From JAEUQQ01 sp963697285 (GTDB taxonomy: Bacteria > Acidobacteriota > Vicinamibacteria > Vicinamibacterales > JAFNAJ01), in NCBI GenBank assembly GCA_963697285.1, contig CAVONI010000011.1:186001-250000 (forward strand): 64,000 nucleotides of DNA. The letters are read 5' to 3'. Both the position numbers and the translations under genes were made by a program. Below, one piece after another: positions 38,836 to 46,602 of this stretch (positions within the stretch are counted from its first letter, which is position 1; each line of letters opens with the position of its first letter). Under the pieces are notes generated by a model that did no database searches, had not been told where the DNA came from, and saw only the letters and a list, made by a program, of their open reading frames with translations.

Positions 38836-40079
38836 CGCCAGCCGAGATCTCGCTCGCCGCGCTCGGCGGCGCCATCGTGCTCAGCCTCACGTCGCGCATC
38901 AACGTCGGCATCGTCGCGATCGTCTGCGCGTGGCTCGTTGCGGTGCTCTCTGCCGGATGGAAGCCCGAGGCCGTGATGGCGGCCTTCCCCTCGTCACTGT
39001 TCCTCACGCTGGCCGGCGTGACGCTGCTGCTCGCCGCGGCCGAGACGAACGGCACCATGCAGGTCCTGTCGTCGCGTGCCGTCGGCTGGTGCGGCGGTCA
39101 TGTCGCCCGGCTGCCGCTGATGTTCTTCGTCCTGGCAGCGACGCTGTCGGCCATCGGACCCGGCGCTATCGCCAGCACCGCCATGGTCGCTCCCGTGGCC
39201 ATGTCGGTCGGCGCCGGGGCAGGCATCCCACCGTTCCTGTCGGCGTTGATGGTCGCCAACGGCGCGAATGCCGGCAACCTGTCGCCGATCAGCTCGGTCG
39301 GACTGGTGGTCGACAACATCTTCGACAAGCTGGGCTTCGCCAATGCCATCTGGCGTGCAACGGCCCTGAACTTCGTCGGCCACGTGGTCGTGACCCTTGG
39401 GGCATTCGTGCTCTTCGGCGGACGCCGCCTCCTCACGCGGTCGGCGTCGGTCGAGGCACGAGCAGTCGCCGTCCCGCTGGAGCGGCGTCACTGGATCACC
39501 CTCGTCGTCACGACCGGCTGGATCCTGGGAGTTGTCGCTGCCGGCCTCTCGCCGGGGCTCTCGGCATTCGGCGCAGTCTGCCTCCTGGTGCTCACCGGCG
39601 CAGCGGCCGATGCGGACGCCATCAAGCGGGTGCCGTGGTCAGCCATTGTCATGGTGACTGGCATGACGACCCTGGTGGGCGTTGTCGAGAAGACCGGCGG
39701 GCTCGACCTGTTCTCGCGGTTGCTCGCCGACATGACCAACCCGCGCTGGGTGAATGCCGCGAGCGCGTTCGTGACCGGCGCCATCTCGACCTACAGCTCG
39801 ACGTCCGGCGTCGTGTATCCCGCGTTCCTGCCCACGGTGACGGGGATCGTCGCACGCCTCGGGGGTGGTCATCCGCTCGAGATCGCCCTGTCGATCGTCC
39901 TCGGTGCCGCGCTCGTGGATGTCTCGCCGTTCTCGACCATCGGCGCGCTGTGCGTCGCCGCGCAGCCTGCCGGGGGCGACACGAACAGGCTGTTCAGGCA
40001 GTTGGTCGCCTGGGGGCTGTCGATGATCGTGGTCGGAGCGTTGCTGGCGCATCTGCTCGCGCCGACGTTCGCGCGGTAG
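38832..40079 (+). CDS. matC: MatC-like dicarboxylate carrier
   Basis: A 415-residue polytopic membrane protein of the ArsB/NhaD/SLC13-like fold. The N-terminal half fits the MatC family: RINVGIVAIVCAWLVAVLSA, FLTLAGVTLLLAAAETNGTM near residue 65, a LSAIGPGAIASTAMVAPVAM block and the GANAGNLSPISSVGLVVDNI block. The C-terminal half has the conserved DVSPFSTIGALCVAAQPAG. MatC proteins import malonate or similar dicarboxylates. The ATG overlaps the matB-like stop (ATGA), so uptake and CoA activation look coupled. The alternative is another dicarboxylate or citrate-type substrate. Confidence 0.78.
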   Translation: MTPAEISLAALGGAIVLSLTSRINVGIVAIVCAWLVAVLSAGWKPEAVMAAFPSSLFLTLAGVTLLLAAAETNGTMQVLSSRAVGWCGGHVARLPLMFFVLAATLSAIGPGAIASTAMVAPVAMSVGAGAGIPPFLSALMVANGANAGNLSPISSVGLVVDNIFDKLGFANAIWRATALNFVGHVVVTLGAFVLFGGRRLLTRSASVEARAVAVPLERRHWITLVVTTGWILGVVAAGLSPGLSAFGAVCLLVLTGAAADADAIKRVPWSAIVMVTGMTTLVGVVEKTGGLDLFSRLLADMTNPRWVNAASAFVTGAISTYSSTSGVVYPAFLPTVTGIVARLGGGHPLEIALSIVLGAALVDVSPFSTIGALCVAAQPAGGDTNRLFRQLVAWGLSMIVVGALLAHLLAPTFAR

Positions 40080-40130
40080 CTCGCCCTGACGGCCGCGGCC
40101 GGCCATGCCGGCCGCAGCCGTCGCGTTGCG

Positions 40131-40592
40131 TCACTTCACGTCGAGCAGCTCCACGTCGAACACCAGCGTCGCGTTGGGCGGGATGACACCGCCGGCGCCC
40201 CGCGCCCCGTAGCCCATGTCGGGGGGAATCACCAGGCGCCGCTGCTCGCCAACCAGCATGCCGGCGACACCTTCGTCCCATCCCCGGATGACCTGCCCGG
40301 CCCCGAGCTTGAACGCGAAAGGATCGTTGCGGTCGCGCGACGAATCGAACTTGCTCCCCTTGTTGCCCGGATTCACCGGGTGATACAGCCATCCCGTGTA
40401 GTGGACTGTGACCGTCTGCCCGCTGGCGGCCACCGCCCCGGTCCCTGCCTTCAGTTCAATCTTCTGCAATTCGCTCAAGGTCGTCCTCGCATTCGTCTCA
40501 TCGTCGGGAGTGTAGCCTGCGTTCTGCCCGCACCCGGCGGCCATCGTGGCCACGAGCACGGCTAGGACCATCATTGTCGTTCGTGTCGTCAT
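40131..40592 (-). CDS. FKBP-type peptidyl-prolyl isomerase lipoprotein
   Basis: A 153-residue lipoprotein: signal MMVLAVLVATMAAGC with Cys as lipidation site near residue 21, then a short linker and a single FKBP domain. Domain motifs are VTVHYTGWLYHP near 63, KFDSSRDRNDPFAFKLGAGQ with the active-site DSS and PF, VIRGWDEGVAGMLVGEQRRL, and IPPDMGYGARGAGGVIPPNA ending FDVELLDVK. It probably helps fold exported proteins. The start has GGAGGG 5-6 nt upstream. Its upstream flank is the REP-like doublet at 40606-40709. Confidence 0.93.
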   Translation of the reverse strand: MTTRTTMMVLAVLVATMAAGCGQNAGYTPDDETNARTTLSELQKIELKAGTGAVAASGQTVTVHYTGWLYHPVNPGNKGSKFDSSRDRNDPFAFKLGAGQVIRGWDEGVAGMLVGEQRRLVIPPDMGYGARGAGGVIPPNATLVFDVELLDVK

Positions 40593-40605
40593 CTCACCCT
40601 CCGGG

Positions 40606-40647
40606 GGGGTCAGAGCTTGAAGAACGCGACAGAGAAAGATGTGACCC
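40606..40647 (+). repeat. REP-like element, copy 3
   Basis: Reads GGGGTCAGAGCTTGAAGAAC then GCGACAGAGAAAGATGTGACCC. The ends GGGGTCA and TGACCC(C) are inverted. Copy 4 follows in direct orientation with a period of about 61 bp, and both copies are followed by TCCGGTCTTG. Confidence 0.75.
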
Positions 40648-40666
40648 TCCGGTCTTGCCCCTCGAA

Positions 40667-40709
40667 GGGGTCAGAGCTTGAAAAATGCGACAAAGAAAGA
40701 TGTGACCCC
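40667..40709 (+). repeat. REP-like element, copy 4
   Basis: Reads GGGGTCAGAGCTTGAAAAAT then GCGACAAAGAAAGATGTGACCCC; it differs from copy 3 at a handful of positions. It sits between the stop of the BNR gene (40726) and the start of the FKBP gene. Confidence 0.75.
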
Positions 40710-40725
40710 TCCGGTCTTGGCTGCC

Positions 40726-43700
40726 TCAGCGGAGGATGATGGGCGGGAGGCCGCTGTTCTCGCACATGCGGTTGAGGGCGGGAAGCTGGTTGGTCTCGAT
40801 CGAGGTCAGCTTCGCGAGTTCCGCATCGAGTTCAGCCGACAGTTCCGTGAACACCACATGGGCCGCATCCGTCGGCTTCGCGTCGCCGGTCCCGATGCTG
40901 CGGAGCAAGGCGCCCAACCGGTTGTTCAGCTTGATCGGGAAGTTCAGCGGATCCTGGCTGCTGCGGTTCCTCGTCTGGTAAAGCGCCTCTTCGACCTCGC
41001 GGAGCACGCGCAACGTGGCGTCGCCCGCCAGGCCCAGCGCCGGGCTCTTGGCGTTCGGCATGCGTTCGCGGATCTGGGCCGCGTAGTCGCGGATCCGGAT
41101 CACGGCAGCGTTCGCCGCGCTGAGCCGATCCCGCACTTGCAGGGCCAGGTCGAACTGGGCCCTCAGGTCGGCGTCGGTGACCTGCGTCAGCCTCGGATCC
41201 CTGGCGATCCGGTAGGGCTGCGTCTCAGTGGCACCGTCGGCCGTGACCGTGATCGCGTAGGTGCCGGGCACGGCCACTGGCCCGACGTCCGCGCGCGCGC
41301 CCCACAGGATCAACCCGGGGAACACGGTGGCGCCGGCATATCGACCATCCCACGTGAAGCGATTCAGGCCCTTCGTGACCGAGGGCGGGCGTGGCAGGCG
41401 CGGTCCGTCCGGCGGCGGGTTCTTCTGGGCCTCGTCGTAGCTCTTCGTCAACTCGGGCGATCCCTGGAAGCTCCGCACCACCGTCCCCGCCGCATCCCGT
41501 ACATCTATCCTCAGTTCGGCGACGTCCGACGACAGCCAATAGTCGATCGGCGCGCTGCTCACCGAGCGCGTCGCGGTCCGTGGAACGTACAGATGGACTG
41601 GCTTCTTTGCCAGTTCGGCCGCAGCCTGCCGGATCGGGCCGAGGTCATCGAGGATCCAGATGGATCGTCCGTGCGTGCCCGCCACCAGGTCGTTGTCCTC
41701 GACGACCAGGTCGCTGACCTGCGTGTCGGGCAGGTTCAACGACAGCGACTGCCACGACGCGCCGCCGTTCCACGACACCCACACGCCGTGCTCCGTGCCC
41801 GCGTAGAGCAGTCCCTTCCGCTTCGGGTCCTCGCGCACCACGTGCGCGTAGTCGTCTTCGGGTATCCCGCTGACGATCCGCGTCCACGACTTGCCGTAGT
41901 CGGTCGTCTTGTAGATGTACGGCGCACGATCGTCGAGCAGGTACCGCTTGGCCGCGAAGTAGGCCGTGCCGGCGTCGTGCGGCGAGGCCTCGATGATGCT
42001 CACCCGCGCGAACTCCGGCAGGTCCGCCGGCGTCACGTTGTCCCACGCCTGCCCCTCGTTGCGCGTCAGGTGGATCAGCCCGTCATCCGAGCCTGCCCAG
42101 ATGACTCCCTTCTCGAGGCCCGAAGGCGCCAGGGCGAACACCGTCGCGAAGATCTCCGGGCCGTTCATGTCGCGCGTGATCGGCCCGCCGGAGTCGCCCA
42201 GCGTCTTCGGATCGGCGCGAGTCAGGTCGCCGCTGATTGCCGTCCACGTCTGCCCGCCGTTCACCGTCTTCCACACGCGCTGCGACGACGTGTAGAGGAC
42301 CGCGGGATCATGGGGCGAGAAGACGATGGGGAACGTCCACTGCCAGCGTTCTTTCAGCGCACTGGCCGGTTCGCCGCTGAAGAACCGCGGATAGACCTGG
42401 ACGTCGCGGATGTGCCCGGTGCGGCGGTTGTACCAGGTCAGCAGCGCGCCCTGGCTGCCTGCGTAGAAGACGTCCGGATCGGTGGGGTGCGGCGCGACAT
42501 ATCCGCTTTCGCCGCCGCCGACCGTGTAGAGCCAGTCTCCCGGCGCGAGGCGCGGATCGCGGAACTGCCGCCCCGCATCGCTCGGCACGCAGAGCGTGGT
42601 GTTGTCCTGCTGTGCGCCGCACACGTGGTACGGCACGTCGCGTGTCGTCGCCACGTGGTAGAGCTGCGCGGTCGGGTAATCCTGCCCGGTCCACGTCTCT
42701 CCCCCGTTGACCGACACGTTGCCACCGCCGTCGTTGCTGTTCGACATCCGCAGCGGGTTCGTCGGGTCGATCCAGAGGTCGTGATTGTCGCCGTGCGGCA
42801 CCTCGATCGTCGTGTAGGTCTTGCCGCCGTCCGTGCTCTTGTAGAAACCCGTGTTGAGCACGTAGAGCGTGTCGCGGGCCCTGGGATCTGCGTAGAGGCG
42901 GGAGTAGTAGAACGCGCGCTGGCGGAGGCGCCGGTCGTCGCTGACGCGCATCCACGTCTCGCCGGCGTCACTCGACTGGAAGACGCCCCCGTCGCTGTTC
43001 TCGATGATCGCGTAGACGCGCGAACTGTCGGCGCCCGACACCGAAACCCCGATCTTGCCGACCACGCCCCTGGGAAGGCCCGGCTTGCGCGTCAGCTCGA
43101 TCCAGGTCTCTCCGCCGTCCACCGACTTGAACAGGCCGCTGCCGGGGCCGCCGCTCGACATCTGCCACGAGACGCGGAAGGCCTCCCAGAGGGCGGCATA
43201 CAGCACGTCCGGGTTGCTGCGGTCGATGACCAGGTCGACCGCCCCCGTCTTCTCGTCGCGGAAAAGCGTCCGCTTCCACGAGGTACCGCCGTCCGTTGAC
43301 TTGAAGATCCCCCGTTCCGGGTTCGGCGCTGCCGGGTGCCCGAACACCGCGGCGAACACGACGTCGGGGTTCGTCGGATGCACCCGGATGCGGCTGACGA
43401 CCTGCGAGTCCTTCAGGCCGGCGTGCGTCCAGGTCTTGCCCGCGTCGACCGACTTGTAGATCCCGTCGCCCTGCATGATGTTGCCGCGCAGCGCCACCTC
43501 GCCCATGCCGATGTAGACCACGTCGGGGTTCGACTCAGAGACCCCGACGGCGCCCACCGACGAGCTGTGAATCTGTCCGTCGGTGACCGGCTTCCAGGTG
43601 AGACCCCCGTCGGTGGTCTTCCAGAGGCCGCCGCCCACCGCGCCGAAGTAGTACTCGAGCGGTCGCGCAGGGCTGCCCGCGGTCGCCAGCGAACGGCCGC

Positions 43701-43863
43701 CGCGGTTGGGGCCCACGTTGCGCCACTTCAGCGCGTCGTACAGCGCCGGAGGGATCGATGCCGCGGTCGGGGGGACCTGACCGGGACGCTGGGCAGATGC
43801 CAGGCTGCCTCCGACCACTGCGAGGACCACCAGCGGTGCAGCAACGACGTGACGAGCGTGCAT
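40726..43863 (-). CDS. Secreted BNR/sortilin-like beta-propeller protein
   Basis: A 1045-residue exported protein with signal peptide AAPLVVLAVVGGSLASAQ. From residue 50 to about 750 it has repeated BNR/Asp-box blades of the type STDGGTSWKRT, SVDGGETWIELT, SSDAGETWMRVS, STDGGKTYTTIE, VNGGETWTGQD and TVNGGQTWTAIS, as in VPS10/sortilin-like and photosystem-assembly YCF48-like propellers. The last 270 residues form a separate domain (LGPIRQAAAELAKKPVHLYV, PGTYAITVTADGATETQPY) ending in a helical region (LNRLGALLRSIGTGD). Such proteins are abundant in soil Acidobacteriota; activity is unknown, and a glycosidase label should not be assumed. The ATG has AAAGG 9 nt upstream. Confidence 0.88.
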   Translation of the reverse strand: MHARHVVAAPLVVLAVVGGSLASAQRPGQVPPTAASIPPALYDALKWRNVGPNRGGRSLATAGSPARPLEYYFGAVGGGLWKTTDGGLTWKPVTDGQIHSSSVGAVGVSESNPDVVYIGMGEVALRGNIMQGDGIYKSVDAGKTWTHAGLKDSQVVSRIRVHPTNPDVVFAAVFGHPAAPNPERGIFKSTDGGTSWKRTLFRDEKTGAVDLVIDRSNPDVLYAALWEAFRVSWQMSSGGPGSGLFKSVDGGETWIELTRKPGLPRGVVGKIGVSVSGADSSRVYAIIENSDGGVFQSSDAGETWMRVSDDRRLRQRAFYYSRLYADPRARDTLYVLNTGFYKSTDGGKTYTTIEVPHGDNHDLWIDPTNPLRMSNSNDGGGNVSVNGGETWTGQDYPTAQLYHVATTRDVPYHVCGAQQDNTTLCVPSDAGRQFRDPRLAPGDWLYTVGGGESGYVAPHPTDPDVFYAGSQGALLTWYNRRTGHIRDVQVYPRFFSGEPASALKERWQWTFPIVFSPHDPAVLYTSSQRVWKTVNGGQTWTAISGDLTRADPKTLGDSGGPITRDMNGPEIFATVFALAPSGLEKGVIWAGSDDGLIHLTRNEGQAWDNVTPADLPEFARVSIIEASPHDAGTAYFAAKRYLLDDRAPYIYKTTDYGKSWTRIVSGIPEDDYAHVVREDPKRKGLLYAGTEHGVWVSWNGGASWQSLSLNLPDTQVSDLVVEDNDLVAGTHGRSIWILDDLGPIRQAAAELAKKPVHLYVPRTATRSVSSAPIDYWLSSDVAELRIDVRDAAGTVVRSFQGSPELTKSYDEAQKNPPPDGPRLPRPPSVTKGLNRFTWDGRYAGATVFPGLILWGARADVGPVAVPGTYAITVTADGATETQPYRIARDPRLTQVTDADLRAQFDLALQVRDRLSAANAAVIRIRDYAAQIRERMPNAKSPALGLAGDATLRVLREVEEALYQTRNRSSQDPLNFPIKLNNRLGALLRSIGTGDAKPTDAAHVVFTELSAELDAELAKLTSIETNQLPALNRMCENSGLPPIILR

Positions 43864-43956
43864 GATCCCGACCTTTCGCGACGCCCCCGGGGGAGCGAAG
43901 CGGCACGATAGCCGATGCGGTCGTGACGGCGCAAATCGCTGTGGCATTCCTGCACG

Positions 43957-43977
43957 CGTGTCGGGATTCCTGACACG
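43957..43977. other. Short inverted repeat in the 295-bp spacer upstream of the BNR gene
   Basis: CGTGTC and GACACG flank a 9-nt centre containing GGGATTCCT; ATTCCTG also occurs once just upstream. It could be an operator or a small hairpin. The rest of 43864-44158 shows no coding potential or other motif I can name. Confidence 0.25.
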
Positions 43978-44158
43978 AGCGACGGGCGTCGCTCCCCCCG
44001 CGCGGGTGACTCCTGCCGCGTGACATCTGAGAACGCTGGCCAATCTGGGCCTCAGGCGGTGCTCGCTCTCGTGAGGCCCGTCCGCAAGCCACAGGATCGG
44101 AAATTGCATCCCTCCTTATGGGCATTAGCGTGCGCTGATGCAGCAAGGGAGTTCCACT

Positions 44159-44431
44159 ATGGCTGGCTACGCTACGAAGGCTACCGCCCCCGCCGACAGG
44201 CTGCTCGATCGGATCCACCGGGAGTTTGGTGCCCAGCGCGCCATGCGCCTCACCTTGCCCCAGGCCAGCCGGCTCTTCGCGGTCGACCCCTCGATGTGCC
44301 GCTCCCTGCTCGACCAGCTCGTCGACCGCGAGGAACTCGTGCTGGCACCCGACGGCGCGTACCAGCGCCGCGACCTCCTGCTTCCGACCAGCGCCGTGGC
44401 CGCGAGTGCGCCAGCGTTCATCCGCCGGTAA
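44159..44431 (+). CDS. Small winged-helix-like protein
   Basis: A 90-residue protein, unrecognised by family. Helices in APADRLLDRIHREFGAQRAM are followed by a helix-turn-helix-like segment (LTLPQASRLFAVDPSMCRSL) and LLDQLVDREELVLAPDGAYQ, which reads as a recognition helix and wing. It may be a small transcription regulator or an adaptor. ATG 44159 was preferred over 44138 because AAGGGA lies 8 nt upstream. It stands alone, between the divergent BNR gene and a membrane-protein gene. Confidence 0.6.
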   Translation: MAGYATKATAPADRLLDRIHREFGAQRAMRLTLPQASRLFAVDPSMCRSLLDQLVDREELVLAPDGAYQRRDLLLPTSAVAASAPAFIRR

Positions 44432-44560
44432 CCTGTGACGCCCGCTCCTGCCGGCGGGCGAGACGCCGACACCTTCGTCCAGCGCCATCCTGAAGAACTG
44501 CCTCTCCCCGTGGCAGGCCGGGCCGTGCGCTTGCGCGGCTGGGTTCCTGGGTGATCGATC

Positions 44561-45067
44561 ATGGTGGAGAATCCCCGCATGTCGCTCCTGGAGCCGTCGC
44601 CACCACCGTCGCGCCTCCCGGTGCTCGTCATGGTGGCCGTCGCGCTCCTGCTCGTCTGGACGCCCGTCTCGCTTGCGGTGGTGACCTCCACCTCCTGGCC
44701 GCGACTCGCCCGTTACGGCGCGCCCGCGTGGCTGCTGCTGGCCGTCCGGATGTTGGTCACCGGGCTCGGCATCGTCGCCGCGCGGTGGATCCTCGACCGT
44801 GACGCCCGTGGACTCGCCGCCGCGTCGCGTTGCCTGCTTGCCAGCAGCGCGATCGCCATCGCTGTCGGCCTGACACCGTATTTCCCGAGCAATGCCGTCC
44901 CCGGCACCAAGTGGCCCACGATTGCCGTGGTCGTGCTCGTCAACCTCGCGCTGGCCTGGGATCTGACCCGGCGAGACCAGCACGGCCGGCGTGTCGCAAA
45001 GGAGCAGGCATCGTCGCAAGGCCAGCCGGGCGACGGGCATTGCAGCGACGCTCGCGGCGGCCGATGA
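44561..45067 (+). CDS. Small four-span membrane protein
   Basis: A 168-residue protein of no recognised family, with four predicted spans: LPVLVMVAVALLLVWTPVSL, PAWLLLAVRMLVTGLGIVAA, LLASSAIAIAVGLTPYF and WPTIAVVVLVNLALAW, then a hydrophilic tail. ATG 44561 is given; ATG 44579, with GGAG 10 nt upstream, would shorten it by six residues and is equally plausible. It ends 7 bp before the FliK-like gene, so it may belong to that operon. Confidence 0.55.
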   Translation: MVENPRMSLLEPSPPPSRLPVLVMVAVALLLVWTPVSLAVVTSTSWPRLARYGAPAWLLLAVRMLVTGLGIVAARWILDRDARGLAAASRCLLASSAIAIAVGLTPYFPSNAVPGTKWPTIAVVVLVNLALAWDLTRRDQHGRRVAKEQASSQGQPGDGHCSDARGGR

Positions 45068-45074
45068 CGTAGGC

Positions 45075-46211
45075 ATGGACGTCCCGCGCGTCGATTCCGC
45101 GCAACTGCGTCTCGTCACCGCCCAGATGCAGGCCGACACGGCGCTCGACCTCGTACGGGGCGACCGCTTCACGGCCACGGTCGTCACCATTCACGAGGCC
45201 GGCGAGATCGTGCTGGCGACACCGCGCGGGTCCTTTGTCAGCCAGTCAGACGTCCGCCTCGCACCGGGACAGTCGCTGGATCTCGAAGTCGTGCGCGGCG
45301 GCACGGCGCCGACCCTCCGCATCGTCGACGGCGCGCTGCACTTCGACGAGCAAGCCTTCGCTGAGGCGGTGCTCGAGGCTGTGCAGCGCCACGCGATCGG
45401 CGAACGACAGGTCGACCGTCACTCCGCCCCACCGCTCGACACGCGACAACTCGCGGCAGCCTTGCGCGACGTCGCGGGCGCACCGAATGGGCCGCTCACA
45501 CCCGAGCAGCGCGTCGTCGCGGCGCGCCTGCTCTCGCCCGTGGACCCACACGCCTCGACCCGCGAGATCGCCGAACACGTGCGCGCGCTCGTGGAGGACG
45601 GGGGCACGCTGCTCGAACCGCACCTCCGCGCGGGGCTCGACAACCCTCGTCCGCCTCACGCGCTTCCGCGGGAGGTGGCCAACGACCTCCGCGTGCTCCT
45701 GGCCGCCCTGCTCGGGCCGCGCGCCGACAGCGCGACCGCGAACCAGGTGCGGGAACGCCTCGGGGCTGAGTTCGGTCGCGACGTGCTCGAGCGGCAGCTC
45801 GATCAGGCCCTTCAGTGGATCCGGAGCGGAACGCTTGTCGCCGACGTGCCGATCGCCGGCCGCGACAGGGATCGCGTCAGGATGGAGTACCGGCGCGACG
45901 CGAGCTCCGAGGACGCTCGAGAGCCACCGTCGGCGCACGCCGTTCGGCTGGCGTTCGATCTCGAGGTGCTCGGTCGCGTCGAGATGCTGGTGTCGTGGGC
46001 GCACGACACGGCGGCGTTGCACGCCCGCGTCGGCGACGAGGCGACGCGCGCACGGCTGTCAGAAGGTCTCGCCGACCTGCGCGGGGCCCTGCGGGCGCGA
46101 GGACTCTCGCTGGCCGATGCTGGCGTCGAGGTCGCCGTGCCCGCGCCTGCAACAGTCGATGCGCCCAGCACGCCACCCCCGAGCGGCTCGATCCTGAGAC
46201 TGGTGGGCTGA
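45075..46211 (+). CDS. FliK-like protein (flagellar hook-length control C-terminal domain)
   Basis: A 378-residue soluble protein. The N-terminal third has a small beta-rich region (FTATVVTIHEAGEIVLATPR); the middle is helical. The last 100 residues match the FliK C-terminal domain: LAFDLEVLGRVEMLVSW, then ALHARVGDEATRARLSEG and LRGALRARGLSLADAGVEV. In flagella this domain binds the FlhB cytoplasmic domain and switches export specificity. The following gene, 1 bp downstream, encodes an FlhB-C-like protein, which supports the call. No other flagellar gene is in the window. Confidence 0.68.
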   Translation: MDVPRVDSAQLRLVTAQMQADTALDLVRGDRFTATVVTIHEAGEIVLATPRGSFVSQSDVRLAPGQSLDLEVVRGGTAPTLRIVDGALHFDEQAFAEAVLEAVQRHAIGERQVDRHSAPPLDTRQLAAALRDVAGAPNGPLTPEQRVVAARLLSPVDPHASTREIAEHVRALVEDGGTLLEPHLRAGLDNPRPPHALPREVANDLRVLLAALLGPRADSATANQVRERLGAEFGRDVLERQLDQALQWIRSGTLVADVPIAGRDRDRVRMEYRRDASSEDAREPPSAHAVRLAFDLEVLGRVEMLVSWAHDTAALHARVGDEATRARLSEGLADLRGALRARGLSLADAGVEVAVPAPATVDAPSTPPPSGSILRLVG

Positions 46212-46212
46212 C

Positions 46213-46521
46213 GTGCCAACCCGCCCTCGCACCCGTGCGGCAGCGCTCACGTTCGATCCCGTGCGACATGCCGCACCGCGCCTGGTGGCGAAGGGTGATG
46301 GCCTGATCGCCGAGCGCATCCTGGCAATCGCCCGCGAACACGGGATCCCGATTCGCGACGATCGCGCGCTGGTCGACGTGCTGGCACGGCTCGATCTCGA
46401 CGAGCAGATTCCGCCCGAACTCTACGGGTTGGTCGCCGAAGTCATCGCGTGGGTCTACCGCATGCAGGCGGCGTCTTCCACGCCGGCGGCGGTTCGCACG
46501 CGACCCTCGAACCGCGCGTGA
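46213..46521 (+). CDS. FlhX-like protein (standalone FlhB cytoplasmic domain)
   Basis: A 102-residue protein resembling the C-terminal cytoplasmic domain of FlhB/YscU: APRLVAKGDGLIAERILAIA near residue 20, HGIPIRDDRALVDVLARLD, and the conserved IPPELYGLVAEVIAWVY. The self-cleavage motif NPTH is absent; the protein starts just after where it would be. Such solo FlhB-C proteins (FhlB, FlhX, YlqH) occur beside FliK in several phyla. Start GTG 46213, one base after the FliK-like stop. Together they look like an export-gate switch module. Confidence 0.75.
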   Translation: MPTRPRTRAAALTFDPVRHAAPRLVAKGDGLIAERILAIAREHGIPIRDDRALVDVLARLDLDEQIPPELYGLVAEVIAWVYRMQAASSTPAAVRTRPSNRA

Positions 46522-46588
46522 GGCGACGCGTCACGCAGGTTTTACAGGTTCTCGCGTGGGCGAGGCGTTCGCGAGCGACGATCGTTGC

Positions 46589-46594
46589 TATCAT
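46589..46594 (+). promoter_or_regulatory. -10 element TATCAT, leaderless configuration (speA)
   Basis: TATCAT ends 8 nt before the ATG at 46603. No Shine-Dalgarno sequence is present in the gap. Confidence 0.45.
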
Positions 46595-46602
46595 GGCTCG
46601 CC

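Noticed and set aside
40606..40709. Direct repeats at 40606-40709 as a short CRISPR array
   Set aside because: Only two units, the spacer between them is about 19 bp, the flanks are repeated too, and a related inverted copy exists at 27781. No cas gene is present.
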